This document shows, piece after piece, positions 1 to 11,770 of a DNA stretch of 64,000 bases. A program made the position numbers and the translations under genes. The stretch comes from Ipomoea triloba. Its lineage: Eukaryota > Streptophyta > Magnoliopsida > Solanales > Convolvulaceae. The stretch lies in the NCBI RefSeq assembly GCF_003576645.1, contig NC_044920.1, positions 21,272,427 to 21,336,426 of the forward strand. Reading direction: 5' to 3'. The notes under the pieces are model-generated. The model saw only the letters and a program-made list of their open reading frames with translations, did not search any database and was not told the origin of the DNA. Within the stretch, counting starts at the first letter, position 1. Every line of letters starts with the position of its first letter.

Positions 1-44
1 AGAAAGGAGACATGGAGGACCAATACCTTTCTTTTCTTTCTTTC

Positions 45-76
<32 letters not shown>

Positions 77-316
77 GGAAAACAAAAACCAATTTGAATA
101 CAAGATTTATTATATGGTTATATACTTTGATTTTCTCTCATGAAAACCTCTCATCCATAAATGACATTCATTCTGTAACTAGTTTTTTTGCTTTTTTATT
201 TTGCTTATGCTGCCACTCATTTAATTTTGGAAAATGGTGTATATTAAATGATTTTATTTAATAAATTTCCCCTTTTTTGACCGATTAATTGAGGAGAGTA
301 TATTTAGCAAGGGTAT

Positions 317-1650
317 TGACAAGAGTGCAGTTTTGCGTGGGGTGAGGATTGTCAAAAGAAATGTGAATGTGTGTAAAACAGAAAGTCTGTGACTCCCCGA
401 GTGTCGGTCTTGAAGGAAGGACGTGGAGGTGTGTCAAGTGTTTGCGCGTTCAATTGATTGAGTCATGCTAGAGATTTGAGTGTGGTGAATGATGATTCAA
501 AAGTGCAGAGGTTCATAAGGTTGTGTAGAGGTGACAGTAAAACAAATATAAGTAAATAAATGTAAGAAAGTAAGGGATTAGATAGTGCTCATCTATGTTG
601 CATCCTAGTGTGTCTAAGGCAATGGATAAATGAAGCAAAGATGTTGGCTATTCAGGAGTGTGTCTTCTTAGTCCTCTTCCACCTCTGTGTACTAGGGCTT
701 CTTGGACTTAGGAGTGCCTTTAAGCAACTAAAGTCCTAAGAGACATTTTATCAAACACTTTAGCTACACACTTTCCTACTATTCTTAAGAAGTCCATAGG
801 ATCTATGATTGTTACAAAGCTTTCAATCCCAACTCTGATCTAATCAAAGACATGAAAGAGTCAAGAGCTCAATCTCTCATCTAGATTGGCCAAATCCAAA
901 CAAGATATCATCAAAACAACAATCAATAGACAAGAATAAAAATTCTAACAATCCAAGCAATTAGATCCAAAATAAGACATAAGATCATCACACTAGCAAC
1001 ATATCTTCACACAATCCAAACCCTAGATTAAACTAGCCACTCATAATCAAGAATTCAAAGACAATAGCTAATTCAATCTAAGAACAAGATAAGGAAAATA
1101 AAATAGATTAAGATGTAATAGAGATCGATCACCTAGTAATGAAATGTTTCTTCAATCCAAGCTTGTTGTCTTCCTTACAAGGTGAAATTGCTAAGCTAAA
1201 ACTATCCTAAAAACTAAGAAAAGAAAAGGGAATTTTCTAAAAATGAAAGGAGGAGGAACTCCCCTGAAATTCTATCAAGGGGCCTTAAATAGTCACCGAA
1301 ATTTCGCCCTAGAAAATATTCTCGCGCAGTGTTCCATCCACGCCTCCCACACGCGTGGTTGCATGCGTGGTTGGCTACTGGATTGCTGCCATGCCACTCA
1401 ACATGCGTGTGGGCTTCATTCCGGGTCCTTCGAGGCTCCAGACTTGCTCGGTTTGCTTCTTAAGCTCGTTCTTTGTTCCTAATAGCTCCCGGGACATTTG
1501 TACTGTCTAAATTCATGCCAAAGGTAGCTTTGTGTGCGGTTAACGAATTTAATGCACAAATTCTCATAGAATTATCATTTAAGGATACTGAAAAATGCTA
1601 TAAAGCACCCTAGTTTATACTCAAATAATGGGTATCTTGGGAGCTTATCA
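317..1650. mobile_element. Solo LTR of an LTR retrotransposon
   Basis: The segment starts TGACAAG and ends CTTATCA, a TG...CA pair with a short imperfect terminal inverted repeat. It is flanked by identical 5-bp direct repeats GGTAT (312-316 and 1651-1655). Arms B and C have the uninterrupted site with a single GGTAT, so the insertion is defined by an empty-site comparison. No internal retroelement genes lie within the 1334 bp, so a solo LTR left by LTR-LTR recombination is the simplest reading. The superfamily is not determined. Confidence 0.75.
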
Positions 1651-1759
1651 GGTATTTTGGAGATCTACGAAGTTGATGCTTGCCTTATTTTAATGGTTTT
1701 TAACGTTTTGATTTTATTATTCCACGGGTTTTGTTGCACACTTTCGGTTTGCACGCTTT

Positions 1760-2057
1760 ATCTTCTATCGACAGTCTATGTACGCCGTAGCCCGTAGCCA
1801 GTCCTCGACGTCGCCGTTCGCCTATCATCCTCCGCCATCGAAGACAGTCGTACTATCTTCCGCCTTTGTCGTCTGCCCAAGCCTCGTTCGCGTGTCGTCG
1901 TCCGGCCTAGCATGCTTCGACATCGTCGTTTGCCCTACGCACGCTAGCAACTTTTGCGGTCGAATCTTCCCCGGTTGTCCTCGTTGTTGCAATATCGGAC
2001 CACCATTCGATCTAAACGCATTGCCGGAATGCTCAAGGCACCGACATGGTTCGAGGT
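1760..2057 (+). other. GC-rich exon-like block, copy A
   Basis: This GC-rich island in AT-rich DNA is shared by the three arms (other copies about 5255-5555 minus and 8240-8536 plus). A frame of about 93 codons is open in arms A and C and has one stop in arm B. The translation is rich in Ser, Pro, Val and Cys, with a Cys cluster (CGRIFPGCPRCC) near the end. It ends at a GTAATTG donor-like site and a T-rich stretch. It may be the captured first exon or leader of a host gene. The product is unrecognised and coding status is unproven. Confidence 0.35.
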
Positions 2058-2564
2058 AATTGTTTTTTTTTTTTTTTTTTACAAGATTGGTTTCAGTTTC
2101 TATTTTCAATCAAAAATTAAGTTCTTTGAACTGGGTTTTTCTTTGTTTAGTAGGGTAAAATAGGGCAAGGATTTTAGTTGTGAATGGTAATTTGGCATTG
2201 CCAGAGCTGTGAAAATCGGGGATGGGTGCAGAGAGCTTGATACCATCTGGTAAATGTTAGAGCCCGCTGCTAAATCTTTCTCTTGAATTTTCTATTTTAC
2301 TTGAACTTTGTGCTTTGACCAATTTCTTGAGAATAATTATAGTTGGTGATGCTTATATGTATTCATTTATTTGTATATGTGCTAATCAAGTATAAATGTG
2401 TTGTGTTCTGTTTTGTTTCATTAATTAATGTTCTGTTAATGGTCTGTGCAGACACAAATACAAGGCTGTACAAATGGGTGTTACACAAGCGATTGGGTTA
2501 GGGGGGGGGGGCTCGTGATACTGTAGTAATTTGACTAGTGTATGCATAGAATAAAGTGTTGCAC

Positions 2565-3500
2565 AACTTATTTGTAGTGGGTGCACAGAATGAACCACTA
2601 GATAGTGCATAGGTGATTAATCCATTATGTTATAAGATTACTAAATGTTTTTTGGGGTATTTTAGTACATTAGTAAACATACATATACGCACAAATAATA
2701 TTGCGTTGTTGCACAGATAATATTCCGCGAAGATAGTACTGCATTGTTGCATAGTCAGGTTGTTTAATAACCATGATACAAAAATTTTTGCATAGATGAA
2801 AAATAAAACAACACTGTTAGTTGCACAATACAACTCGTGAACATGCACAACTCATGAAGTTGCATAGTAGCACACAAAGGGGTGCACAAATCAACCCCCA
2901 GCCAGCCATACGTGCATAGCTGCACAATACCAAACCAGGAACACATCTATGTAGTTGCACAATTCGCCAAAAAAAAAACTACATAATTGACATCTAGCAT
3001 GGAGTTGCACACATAAAAACTCCACGGTGCATAGTTATTTGTATCGGGTGCACAGAACGTCCCACTGGATAGTGCATAGGTTATTAATCCATAATGTTAT
3101 AAGATTAATAAATGTTTTTGGGGTATTTTACTGCATTAGTAAACATACATATACGCACATACAATATTGCGTTATTGCACAGACAATATTTCGCAAACAC
3201 AGTATTGACGTTGTTGCACAGTCGAGTTGTTTAATAACCATGATACAAAAATTGTTGCACAGATAAAAAAAAAAATAGCATTGTTAGTCGCACAATACAA
3301 CTTGTGAACATGCAAAATTCATGAAGTTGCACAGTAGCCGACAAAGGGGTGCACAAATCAACTCCCAGCTAGCTATACGGGCATAGTTGCACAATACCAA
3401 CCTGGAACACATCTATGTAGTTGCACACAAATTTGCCAAAAGAAAAACTACATAATTGGCATTTACTATGGAGTTGCACATATTAAAAACTCACGGTGCA
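2565..3500. repeat. Tandem duplication (about 460 bp unit) rich in TGCACA
   Basis: Two adjacent copies (about 2565-3027 and 3028-3500) share the same order of landmarks: GGGTGCACAGAA, CATACATATACGCACA, TTTAATAACCATGATAC and ATCTATGTAGTTGCACA. Within each copy TGCACA/TGCATA recurs every 20-40 bp. The left part of the unit also continues into arm B in inverted orientation. No coding capacity is seen. Confidence 0.8.
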
Positions 3501-3750
3501 CAATTCAGAATCCCGCGCGATCAAATTTTTGAAATTCGATTTCCATAGTTAACAGATGATATGTTCCTAAAAACATGCAAATCAACCAAATAACTAACCA
3601 TTCAAAAATTACAAATCAACCCTCAGAATTACAACAGTAAAAAAGTTTTTAAAATAATACCATTAAATCTTAGCCATAAGTAATTCCAAGATCAATGGAT
3701 CTAGATTGTCCACACAGACTAATGGGGGAGGGTGGACTCACGGGAGCAGT

Positions 3751-3817
<67 letters not shown>

Positions 3818-3884
3818 TCTAATTCTAAAAAAAAATTAATAATCTATACTATTAATAAAAACAAAATCATCAATTTTATCTGTG
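3501..3884. other. AT-rich spacer with (TA)n and a Helitron-like 5' end
   Basis: There is no gene here. It holds a (TA)n tract at 3754-3811. At 3843 it has TCTATACTATTAATAAAA, which resembles the usual start of plant Helitrons (TC followed by a CTATTAATAAA-like motif). No matching 3' hairpin-CTAG end was found downstream, so a Helitron is not claimed. Confidence 0.5.
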
Positions 3885-3936
3885 CTTATACGTATGTTTA
3901 CTAATGTACTAAAATACCCCAAAAACATTTAGTAAT

Positions 3937-4677
3937 GGCTAAAGTGTCATTTAGCACCATGAACTATATCCAATTATTCATGCCACACCTTGAATTTTCA
4001 TATCGAATATATTGAGCCACAAACCAAAAAAAAATTCACTTAGAACTTTTAGCAGGTTTCCCTGTCTACCTGCTGACATGGCGCATATTTCTCACTGATG
4101 TGGCATTTATTTTAATCTTATGTTGTCCATGTAAGCATTTACATATTAAAAATTTAAAAAAATTATATTAAAATAACAAGAATTTTCTTCTCTTTATTTT
4201 TTTATAATGTATACTTTTTTCAATTTTGCAATTCCAATGTTTCAATATTTCTTTTAGAATTTATATTTTTTTGGCTAATATTTTGTTTAGTATTTTAAAA
4301 TTTTTTCAAATTTATAGAAATTCTAATTTTTTTTGTTTAGTATCTTATTGTCAACAACTAAACAGCTGCCAAGTGAAATAGGCCGGGTTGGGCAAAATAG
4401 TGAAATTTGGTCTCCGGTTTTTGTTTATGTTTTTGTTTTTTTTTTTTAATTTTAATTTTTAATATATAAATGTTTACATGGACACATAAGGTTATAAAAA
4501 GAAATGCCACATCAGTGGGAAACATGCGCCATGTCAGCAGAAAGACAGGGAAACCTACTAAAAGTTCATGGTGAATTTTTTTTTGATTTGTGGCTCAATA
4601 TATATGATATGAAAGTTTAGGGTGCGCCATGAATAATTGGATATATATAGTTCATGGTGCTAAATGACACTTTAGCC
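3937..4677. mobile_element. Non-autonomous MULE-type TIR element (741 bp)
   Basis: The ends are long terminal inverted repeats starting GGCTAAAGTGTCATTTAGCA and ending TGCTAAATGACACTTTAGCC; similarity continues inward for more than 200 bp. Perfect 9-bp direct repeats TTTAGTAAT flank it (3928-3936 and 4678-4686). A 9-bp duplication with long TIRs is the signature of Mutator-like elements. It has no ORF and so must rely on a transposase from elsewhere. Confidence 0.85.
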
Positions 4678-6077
4678 TTTAGTAATCTTATAACATTATA
4701 GATTAATCACCTATGCACTATCTAGTGGTTCGTTCTGTGCACCCACTACAAATAAGTTGTGCAACACTTTATTCTATGCATACACTAGTCAAATTACTAC
4801 TGTATCACGATGCCCCCCTCCAACCCAATCGCTTGTGCAACACCTATTTGTGCAGCCTTGTATTTGTGTTTGCACAGACCATTAACAGAACATTAATTAA
4901 TGAAACAAAACAGAACATAACACATTTATACCTGATTAGCACATATACACATAAATGAATAGATATAAGCATCACCAACTATAATTATTCTCAAGAAATT
5001 GGTCAAAGCACAAAGTTCAAGTAAAATAAAAATTCAGGAGAAAGATTTAGCAACGGGCTCTAACATTTACCAGATGGTATCAAGCTCTCTGCACCCATAC
5101 CCGATTTTCACAACTCTGGCAATGCCAAATTACCATTCACAACTAAAATCCTTACCGTATTTTACCCTACTAAACAAAGAAAAACCCAGTTCAAAAAACT
5201 TAATTTTTGATCGAAAATAGAAACTGAAACCAGTCTTGTAAACCAAAAAAAAAAAAAACAATTACTTCAAACCACGCCGACGCCTTGAGCATTCCGGCAA
5301 CGCGTCTGGATCGAATGGCGGTCCGACATTGCAACAGCGAGGACAACCGGGGAAGATGCGACCGCAAAAGTTGCCAGCGTGCGTAGGGCAAACGATGACG
5401 GCAAAGCATGCTAGGTCAGACGACGACACGCGAACGAGGCTTGGGCAGACGACGAGGGCGGAGGATAGTACGACTGTCTTCGATGGCGGAGGACGATAGG
5501 CGAACGACGACGTCGAGGACTAGCTACGGGCTACGACGTACACAGACTGTCGATAGAAATAAAGCGTGCAACAAAACCCGTGGAATAATAAAATCAAAAT
5601 GTGAAAAACCCTTAAAATAAGGAGTGCATTAACTTCGCAAATCTCCAAAATACCCCTGCTAAATATACTCTCCTCAATTAATCGGTAAAAAAGGGGAGAT
5701 TTATTAAACAAAATCATTTAATATACACCATTTTCCAAAATTAAATGAGTGGCAGCATAAAGCAAAATAAAAAAGCAAAAAAGCTAGTTACAGAATGAAT
5801 GCCGTTTATGGATGGGAGGTTTTCATGAGAGAAAATCAAAGTATATAACCATAAAATAAATCTTGTATTCAGATTGATTTTTGTTTTCCTTATAAAAAAA
5901 CAAAAAAAGAAAAGAAAAGAAAGCTACTGGTCCTCCCTATCTCCTTTCTTTGGTTGATAAAACTTCCATGTAATCACTTTTTAATATCCAAAGCAAAATT
6001 CCTTGCTATTTTGGGTTTATGATATGTTTTCTTTGGATTATTAACATTTTTTTGATAGTATCTTAATATAATAAATT

Positions 6078-6876
6078 GAGTTAATTCCACCGAAGGTCCT
6101 TTGTCTTTGGTGGCAATTCCAATTTTAGTCCCAGATTATCGTTTTTGCCATTTAACATCCCAGACTATTATTTTTTGGACACTTTTAGTCATTCTCCTGA
6201 ATTTTTCTATTTTTAGTAGGGGTAATTTTGTCTCTTCATATTTTTTTGTTTAACCGGTTTTCACCGGTTTAATTAGGTTAGGTTAAGCAAACCGGTTCTT
6301 CTAATTATTAGATTCAATCCACAAATCCCTAACGTACTCAAAAAACCTGATTTAAAGATAGACATCAATTCAAGATAATGTTAGTATTTTCGCACAATGG
6401 AGGCATTAGCTTATTGGTAGATTCATGGTCCACATTACGGACAAATAATTCCTTTTATCGATTGCGAACTCCTTTAGGGATTTAGAGATTTGGAACTACA
6501 GATTTAGGGCGACAAATTTCCCCTTTGCTCTCCTCTATAGTAGCGTTGTACGGTCTCGTTCTTTGCCTGGTGAAAGAGGATGATGATGCCTTGAACTGAA
6601 GGAGATGAAGTTGCGTACGCTAGGGATTTGTGGATTGAATCTAATAATTAGAAGAACCGGTCTGCTTCACCTAACCTAATTAAACCGGTGAAAACTGGTT
6701 AAATAAAAAAAAATATGAAGAGACAAAATTTCCCTTACTAAAAATAGAAAAAATCATGAAAAGGACTAAAAGTGTCCAAAAAAGAATAGTCCGGGATGTT
6801 AAATGGCAAAAATCATAGTCTAGGACTAAAATTGGAAATACCACCAAAGACAAGGGACATTTGGTGGAATTAACTC
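6078..6876. mobile_element. Non-autonomous MULE-type TIR element (799 bp)
   Basis: The TIRs begin GAGTTAATTCCACC at both ends and extend about 200 bp, with text such as TTGGACACTTTTAGTC close to one end and its complement close to the other. The flanks carry perfect 9-bp target duplications TAATAAATT (6069-6077 and 6877-6885). Arm C has the corresponding uninterrupted sequence near 7690. No coding sequence is seen inside. Confidence 0.88.
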
Positions 6877-6954
6877 TAATAAATTTTATAGTGTCTGTGT
6901 TTTGCGTGCGTGCGTTGTGCGTGCGTCATGTGTGCTGTGCGTGCGTCAAGCGTC

Positions 6955-7057
6955 AGTGGCCAATTTGCACCTTATTCCTAAATAAGAAAATTTTTTGAAA
7001 ATTCTGCATAATTTTATAAGAAATATATATGCATGAAGAATTATATTGAAGACAATG

Positions 7058-7101
<44 letters not shown>

Positions 7102-7372
7102 CCCTGGGTTTTAATTTTAATTTGTGTGAACGTGCACTTTTATATCAATAGAATTGCACTTTAATTTTACATTGTGTAGGGCACTTTTAGTTTTAAAATT
7201 ATTTCTTATAAAATTATGCAGAATTTTTAAGGAATTTCTTATTTAGGAATAAGGTGCAAATTGGCCACTGACGCTTAACGCACGCACAACGCATGGATGA
7301 CGCACGCACAGCGCATGTGCAACTCTATTGATATAAAAGTGCACGTTCACACAAATTAAAATTAAAACCCAG

Positions 7373-7421
<49 letters not shown>

Positions 7422-7450
7422 CATTGTCTTCAATATAATTCTTCATGCAT
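6955..7450. repeat. Nested inverted repeats around two (TA)n tracts
   Basis: Two inverted pairs interlock. About 6955-7025 pairs with 7195-7268 (GGCCAATTTGCACCTTATTC). About 7030-7160 pairs with 7318-7450 (AACCCTGGGTTTTAATTTTA and its complement), with (TA)n tracts at 7058-7095 and 7373-7420 inside the second pair. The region is the centre of the arm B / arm C palindrome. Confidence 0.75.
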
Positions 7451-7456
7451 ATATAT

Positions 7457-7617
7457 TTCTTATAAAATTATGCTGAATTTTCAAGGAATTTTCTTATTAG
7501 GAATAAGGTGCAAATTGGCCACTGACGCTTGACGTATTCTTATAAAATTATGCTGAATTTTCAAGGAATTTTCTTATTTAGGAATAAGATGCAAATTGGC
7601 TACTGACGCTTGATGTA
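7457..7617. repeat. 80-bp tandem duplication
   Basis: Two adjacent copies of a unit start TCTTATAAAATTATGCTGAA and run to GACGCTTGA(C/T)GTAT. The unit is also the end sequence of the neighbouring nested inverted repeat. Confidence 0.8.
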
Positions 7618-8738
7618 TGCACAGCGCACGCATGACACACGCATGACGCAGGCACAGCGCATGCATGATGCACGCACGCAAAACATAGACACTGTAAAAT
7701 TTATTATATTAAGATTCTATCAAAAAAATGTTCATAATGCAAAGAAAACATATCATAAACCCAAAATAGCAAGGAATTTTGCTTTGGATATTAAAAAGTG
7801 ATTGCATGGGAAGTTTTATCAACTAAAGAAAGGAGACATGGAGGACCAGTATCTTTTTTTGTTTTTTTTTGTTTTTGTTTTTTTATAAGGAAAACAAAAA
7901 TCAATATGAATACAAGATTTATTATATGGTTATATACTTTGATTTTCTCTCATGAAAACCTCTCATCCATAAATGACATTCATTCTATAACTAGCTTTTT
8001 TGCTTTTTTTTTTTATTTTGCTTTATGCTGCCACTCATTTGATTTTGGAAAATGGTGTATATTAAATGATTTTTTTTTAATAAATTTCCCCTTTTTTGAC
8101 CGATTAATTGAGGAGAGTATGTTTAGTAGGGGTATTTTGGAGATTTGCGAAGTTAATGCACACCTTATTTTAATGGTTTTTAAGGTTTGATTTTATTATT
8201 CCACGGGTTTTGTTGCACACTTCCGGTTTGCATGTTTTATCTTCTATCCACAGTCTGTGTGCGCCGTAGCCCGTAGCCAGTCCTCGACGTCGCCGTTCGC
8301 CTATCATCCTCTGCCATCGAAGACTGTCGTACTATCCTCCGCCCTCGTCGTTTGCCCAAGCCTCGTTCGCGTGTCGTCGTCCGGCCTAGCATGCTTCGCC
8401 CTCATCGTTTGCCCTACGCACGCTGGCAACATTTGCGGTCTCATCTTCCCTGGTTGTCCTCGCTGTTGCAATATCGGACCACCATTCGATCCAGGCGCGT
8501 TGCCGGAATGCTCAAGGCGCCGGTGTGGTTCGAGGTAATTGTTTTTTTTTTTTGTTTTACAAGATTGGTTTCAGTTTCTATTTTCAATCAAAAATTATGT
8601 TTTTTGAACTGGGTTTTTCTTTGTTTAGTAGGGTAAAATAGGGCAAGGATTTTAGTTGTGAATGGTAATTTGGCATTGTCAGAGCTGTGAAAATGGGGGA
8701 TGGGTGCAGAGAGCTTTATACCATGTGGTATTTTACCG
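7618..8738 (+). repeat. Arm C of the inverted repeat
   Basis: From about 7680 this is the reverse complement of arm B, and from 7827 a direct copy of arm A without the solo LTR. It includes the third GC-rich exon-like block (about 8240-8536) and the same GAG|GTAATTG donor-like site with a T run. It ends near 8738, where sequence shared with 33188 onward (HyPRP-cluster flank) resumes; that marks the repeat boundary. Confidence 0.75.
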
Positions 8739-8740
8739 TG

Positions 8741-10318
8741 TTTCGTAGATAGGAGAATTTATTTAATACAAAATAAATTTTGCAAATTTTGAAAAAAATT
8801 GAATTACTTGGTATTCTGAAATATGTTATTTTTCAGGCTTCTTTGGATAAAAAAAAATGCAATAAGAATTCTTATATTATCTTCACCATAAGGCCTGATG
8901 GATACCCTCGAGTAGGTTATTCAGTCAAAAGTGCGCCGCGGTTTCAGGAGCTCGTATCTCGACGGCGTTGCCAAACAGAGGGGCCGGTTCAGAGATTCTC
9001 AGGGGCGGCCGAGCGAAGATTTCCAGAGATTCTCACAGATTTGACGCGAGATTTCCTTTCTCAACATTAAGAAAGAAATATGGTAGTTTAGGCAGCTTTC
9101 CTAAGTCTGAATTTATTAATTTCTTCTTTGTTTCCTTCCAAAAAGCCCATTAACCTTGTATAAATACCCCATGGGACCACATTGTAAGGGCACTAAGGGG
9201 TTCTGATTTTAATAATAGAAGAGCAATTATTCTATCTCTGTGTTTTCTCAATATCTTTTTACTTTTATCTTAACATTTTATGGTCATGTTGACCCGCCGC
9301 TCGGCTGCTACCCCGTAGTCGTAAAACCAATAGGGTCATTTGAGTCTTTTAAGTCTTACAAATCTTTACTTACTCTCACTTTTAAATAATAATTGTACTT
9401 GCATGTAAATGTGTAACGACACCTAGCCTCTCACATTTGTTACCATTCCAAATGCGTGGTCACATGATCTAATCTCGGTGGTGGAATATTAATTCTTTGG
9501 GCTAAAAATGATTGAAAAACTATATAATAGATACTAGCTTGTAAAGAATCATGTGTCTTTAAAACATAATTTTACTTTTTTATATTGAACATATAATATT
9601 CTAAATTTCCAACCCCTAAAATATTTCCTTTAAATTAAATTTAAATTAATATTTTAGCTTCACAAGTCCCAAAATATTTCTATTGAATTTAAAACAATAT
9701 TTTTACTTCACAATTCCTAAAATATTTTTTAAATTTAGTAACATGCTAGAAATCTTTCAATATATATTGTTGAGTTTGTCTCCTATAAATTTTAGGAATA
9801 TGAGTATGTCTATGAATAGGAGGGAAGCTGTTTGGTAGACCTATTGTACTATACAGGATTAGATGTCCATAAATATATTGGTTGTATGCTTAAGGGGTTG
9901 TATTATCACCACTTTCACCACCACTATAAATAAAACAATAGTTTCACTCATGAATTAGCTTAGAATACTTGATAAATCTTTAAAGAACTCTCTTAAATCT
10001 TTCTGCAATTTCATCACCAATAATCCAACCAACATTTTCTTCTTAGCAGGAGGTCCTCCTTTTATAAACGAGGATGGTTGAATGCCAATTTCAAATTCAA
10101 ATTTGCCGGCCCGTTGTCACTATTAGCAAGTGGTAGCCGTCAAAAAGTTGCCACAATCCCTAAAAATCAATTTCTAAATCCTTGAATTGGGCTGCCATGA
10201 ACCATCGGGTAAAGATTGTTTCCTTATCGGTGTAGTTGGCATAATCTCATTAATTAGTCAAATATATATATTTTATTTCCACTTTACAGTGTTTCATGCA
10301 TGAAACATGACCCCAAAT
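8741..10318. other. HyPRP-cluster flanking block, no gene
   Basis: The sequence is shared with 33190-33640, 39000-39260 and 39770-40000 (for example GGTCATTTGAGTCTTT, CTTACTCTCACTTTTAAATA and AATATTTC runs). Its right part (about 9955-10240) matches 40680-40940, upstream of P3. It contains an LTR-like insertion (8892-9329) but no ORF resembling a protein. Confidence 0.6.
8892..9329. mobile_element. LTR- or TRIM-like insertion, about 440 bp
   Basis: The paralogous block at 33350 reads CACCATATATAGGGCCATTT without interruption, whereas here about 440 bp separates CACCATA from TAGGGTCATTT. The insert starts near TGATGGATACC and ends near AAAACCA. It carries a TATA-like TATAAATACCCC at about 9160 and a polyadenylation-like A+T stretch. 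Size and content fit a solo LTR or TRIM, but no clean 5-bp duplication is visible. Confidence 0.45.
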
Positions 10319-10680
10319 AGGGATGGAAATTTAAATACTCTAAATTGGGAGGGTGGTTTTGAATCAATTGTTCCCTGCAGCTTGTGCCTATAAGTACTCA
10401 CATTTACACACACTCTTCAATCACCATATCTACAACCAAAAGCAAATTACAAATAATTTGTATAATTTGTGTGATCGCGATATTCCTCCAAATGATATCA
10501 CATGTCCAAACTAATTTAAACGCCTATCATTCTATACAACGCCGCCTGCCACGCACATTCACACATCTAAATAAATGAGTTTAGTGATGGGTGATATGAT
10601 AAACTAAACTCCTTTCACAATTTCATGTATCCTTATTATCACAATATATATGAATGAATACCCAAATTACCTATACTTAT
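10319..10680 (+). pseudogene. P1: HyPRP pseudogene, promoter fused to 3' end
   Basis: The left part matches the P3 promoter and leader: GGAAATTTAAATA, a TATAAGTA box at 10389-10396 and ACACACTCTTCAATCACCAT. It joins directly, after about 60 bp of leader, to the last codons of the HyPRP reading frame (CGATATTCCTCCAAATGATATC, near 10474) and the conserved 3'UTR. Start codon, signal peptide, proline region and most of the eight-cysteine domain are gone. It cannot encode a HyPRP. The promoter and transcript ends remain, so a short noncoding transcript is conceivable. Confidence 0.85.
10577..10611 (+). promoter_or_regulatory. Conserved 3'UTR hairpin of P1
   Basis: GAGTTTAGT and ACTAAACTC are perfect 9-bp complements separated by 17 bases. 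The same hairpin lies at the same place after P2, P3 and P5. It may affect transcript end formation or stability; role unknown. Confidence 0.6.
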
Positions 10681-10901
10681 AATAATTAATATCCAATGAA
10701 AACAGGCGCAACAACATAATTTGCAGATTTGACAGTGGAGGTTTGGAATAATTGCATCCTAAATATTGTAGGACTGTTTTGGGCGGTAAGCTTAAAGTGA
10801 TGATTTTGTTTTTATATATAGTATAGATATAGATTCCATAAATTTGTTGTAATATTAGGCATGTATTTAAATTTAGATTAAGTACTGTTGAAATCGTTGT
10901 C

Positions 10902-11160
10902 CACACTTCTACAAATAAGGCTTTTAACATCGGTCTTTTTGAGACTTTTAACGTCGGTTTTCTTTCGACGTCGTTCTTCTAGACATAGTATATTAAAAAA
11001 ACGACGTCGGTTATTGAACCGACGTCGTATATAGGATACGACGTCGGTTATTAGAAATAATCGACATCGTATAATTTAAAAAATAATAATAATAATAATA
11101 ACCATACAACGTCGGTTCTAGGCCTTTAAAAAAAAAAAAAAAGTATACTACGTTGGTTCT
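10902..11160. mobile_element. CACTA-type terminal fragment with ACGTCGGTT subterminal repeats
   Basis: CACTTCTACAAATAAGGC at 10902 resembles a CACTA terminus with one inserted base. It is followed by at least six direct and inverted copies of ACGTCGGTT over 200 bp, the subterminal array expected of CACTA ends. No second terminus or transposase is seen, so this is a truncated end. Confidence 0.6.
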
Positions 11161-11770
11161 TTGAAATACCACATGACTTTTAAAGACTCTTTAAAATAAT
11201 TATTAGAAACTTTTAAAGACACTTTAAAAATATTTATTGAATACCAAGACTTTTAAAGACTTCCTAAAAATTTGAATTGAATATTTTCAATATTTTCAAA
11301 CATTTAAAGATCATAAAAGTCTTTAAAAATTTATAAAAGTCATGATTAAATTAAATACACCCTAAGAATTCGGAGGCTATAGTACTATACTAGGCATGTA
11401 ATTATCAAGATATCTTTAAAACGCAATTGAGAATTGACTAATGATATTATGTTAGTGCTCCCACTTTTGATGAATGTATATATTAAAATGTGTGGCATGC
11501 ATTTAAATGTAGATTAATTACCATTGCAACCAACGTAACTCTAATTCAACGTACACTGTTGGGACGGAACTAGAAAAATCATGTTGAGATTGTCAAAGTT
11601 ATAGATAAAAATTACAATATTAGTCGACAATAATACTAACTATACCAATACTATTGTATATATCATACACAATTATACTAAGTATTATTATCAATAACTT
11701 CAAACGAGACTCTATGCAATCATATATACACTATTAAAAATAACAGTTATTAGATCTTGAAATATATATA
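11160..11770. other. AT-rich flank with AAAGACTTTT repeats
   Basis: At 11160-11370 repeated CTTTTAAAGACT motifs match the repeat families at 15080-15300 and 26050-26250. From 11390 the sequence is a diverged copy of 32160-32520, 38520-38830 and 58690-58880 (HyPRP flank). No gene is seen. Confidence 0.55.

Larger units (their letters stand above)
1..2690 (+). repeat. Arm A of a three-copy inverted repeat
   Basis: This stretch recurs as its reverse complement at about 3885-5950 (arm B), and its first part recurs in direct orientation at about 7827-8738 (arm C). It has a T-rich start, a GC-rich block at about 1760-2057 far richer in G+C than its surroundings, then a sequence reading GAG|GTAATTG followed by a T run, which looks like a splice donor and a plant intron. 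The arm is interrupted by a solo LTR (317-1650). Arms B and C lack that insertion, so it is younger than the triplication. I do not recognise the repeat family. Confidence 0.8.
3885..7235 (-). repeat. Arm B of the inverted repeat
   Basis: Read on the minus strand this repeats arm A (including the GC-rich block, at about 5255-5555) and, beyond 5950, repeats the sequence left of arm C. It carries two complete TIR elements absent from the other arms (3937-4677 and 6078-6876). Near 5079 the plus strand reads TGGTATCAAGCTC, one or two changes from the initiator-Met primer-binding site of Copia elements (TGGTATCAGAGC). The repeat could therefore be an old retroelement, but this is weak. Confidence 0.75.

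Noticed and set aside
2046..2060. GGTTCGAGG resembling a tRNA B box
   Set aside because: No A box, cloverleaf or terminator nearby; it is the end of the GC-rich exon-like block and recurs in the other arms.
3843..3870. TCTATACTATTAATAAAA as a Helitron 5' end
   Set aside because: A good match to the start motif, but arm B sequence begins 40 bp later and no 3' end is found; kept only as a note.
7243..7446. ORF with (IY)n repeat
   Set aside because: It is a translation of a (TA)n microsatellite inside nested inverted repeats.
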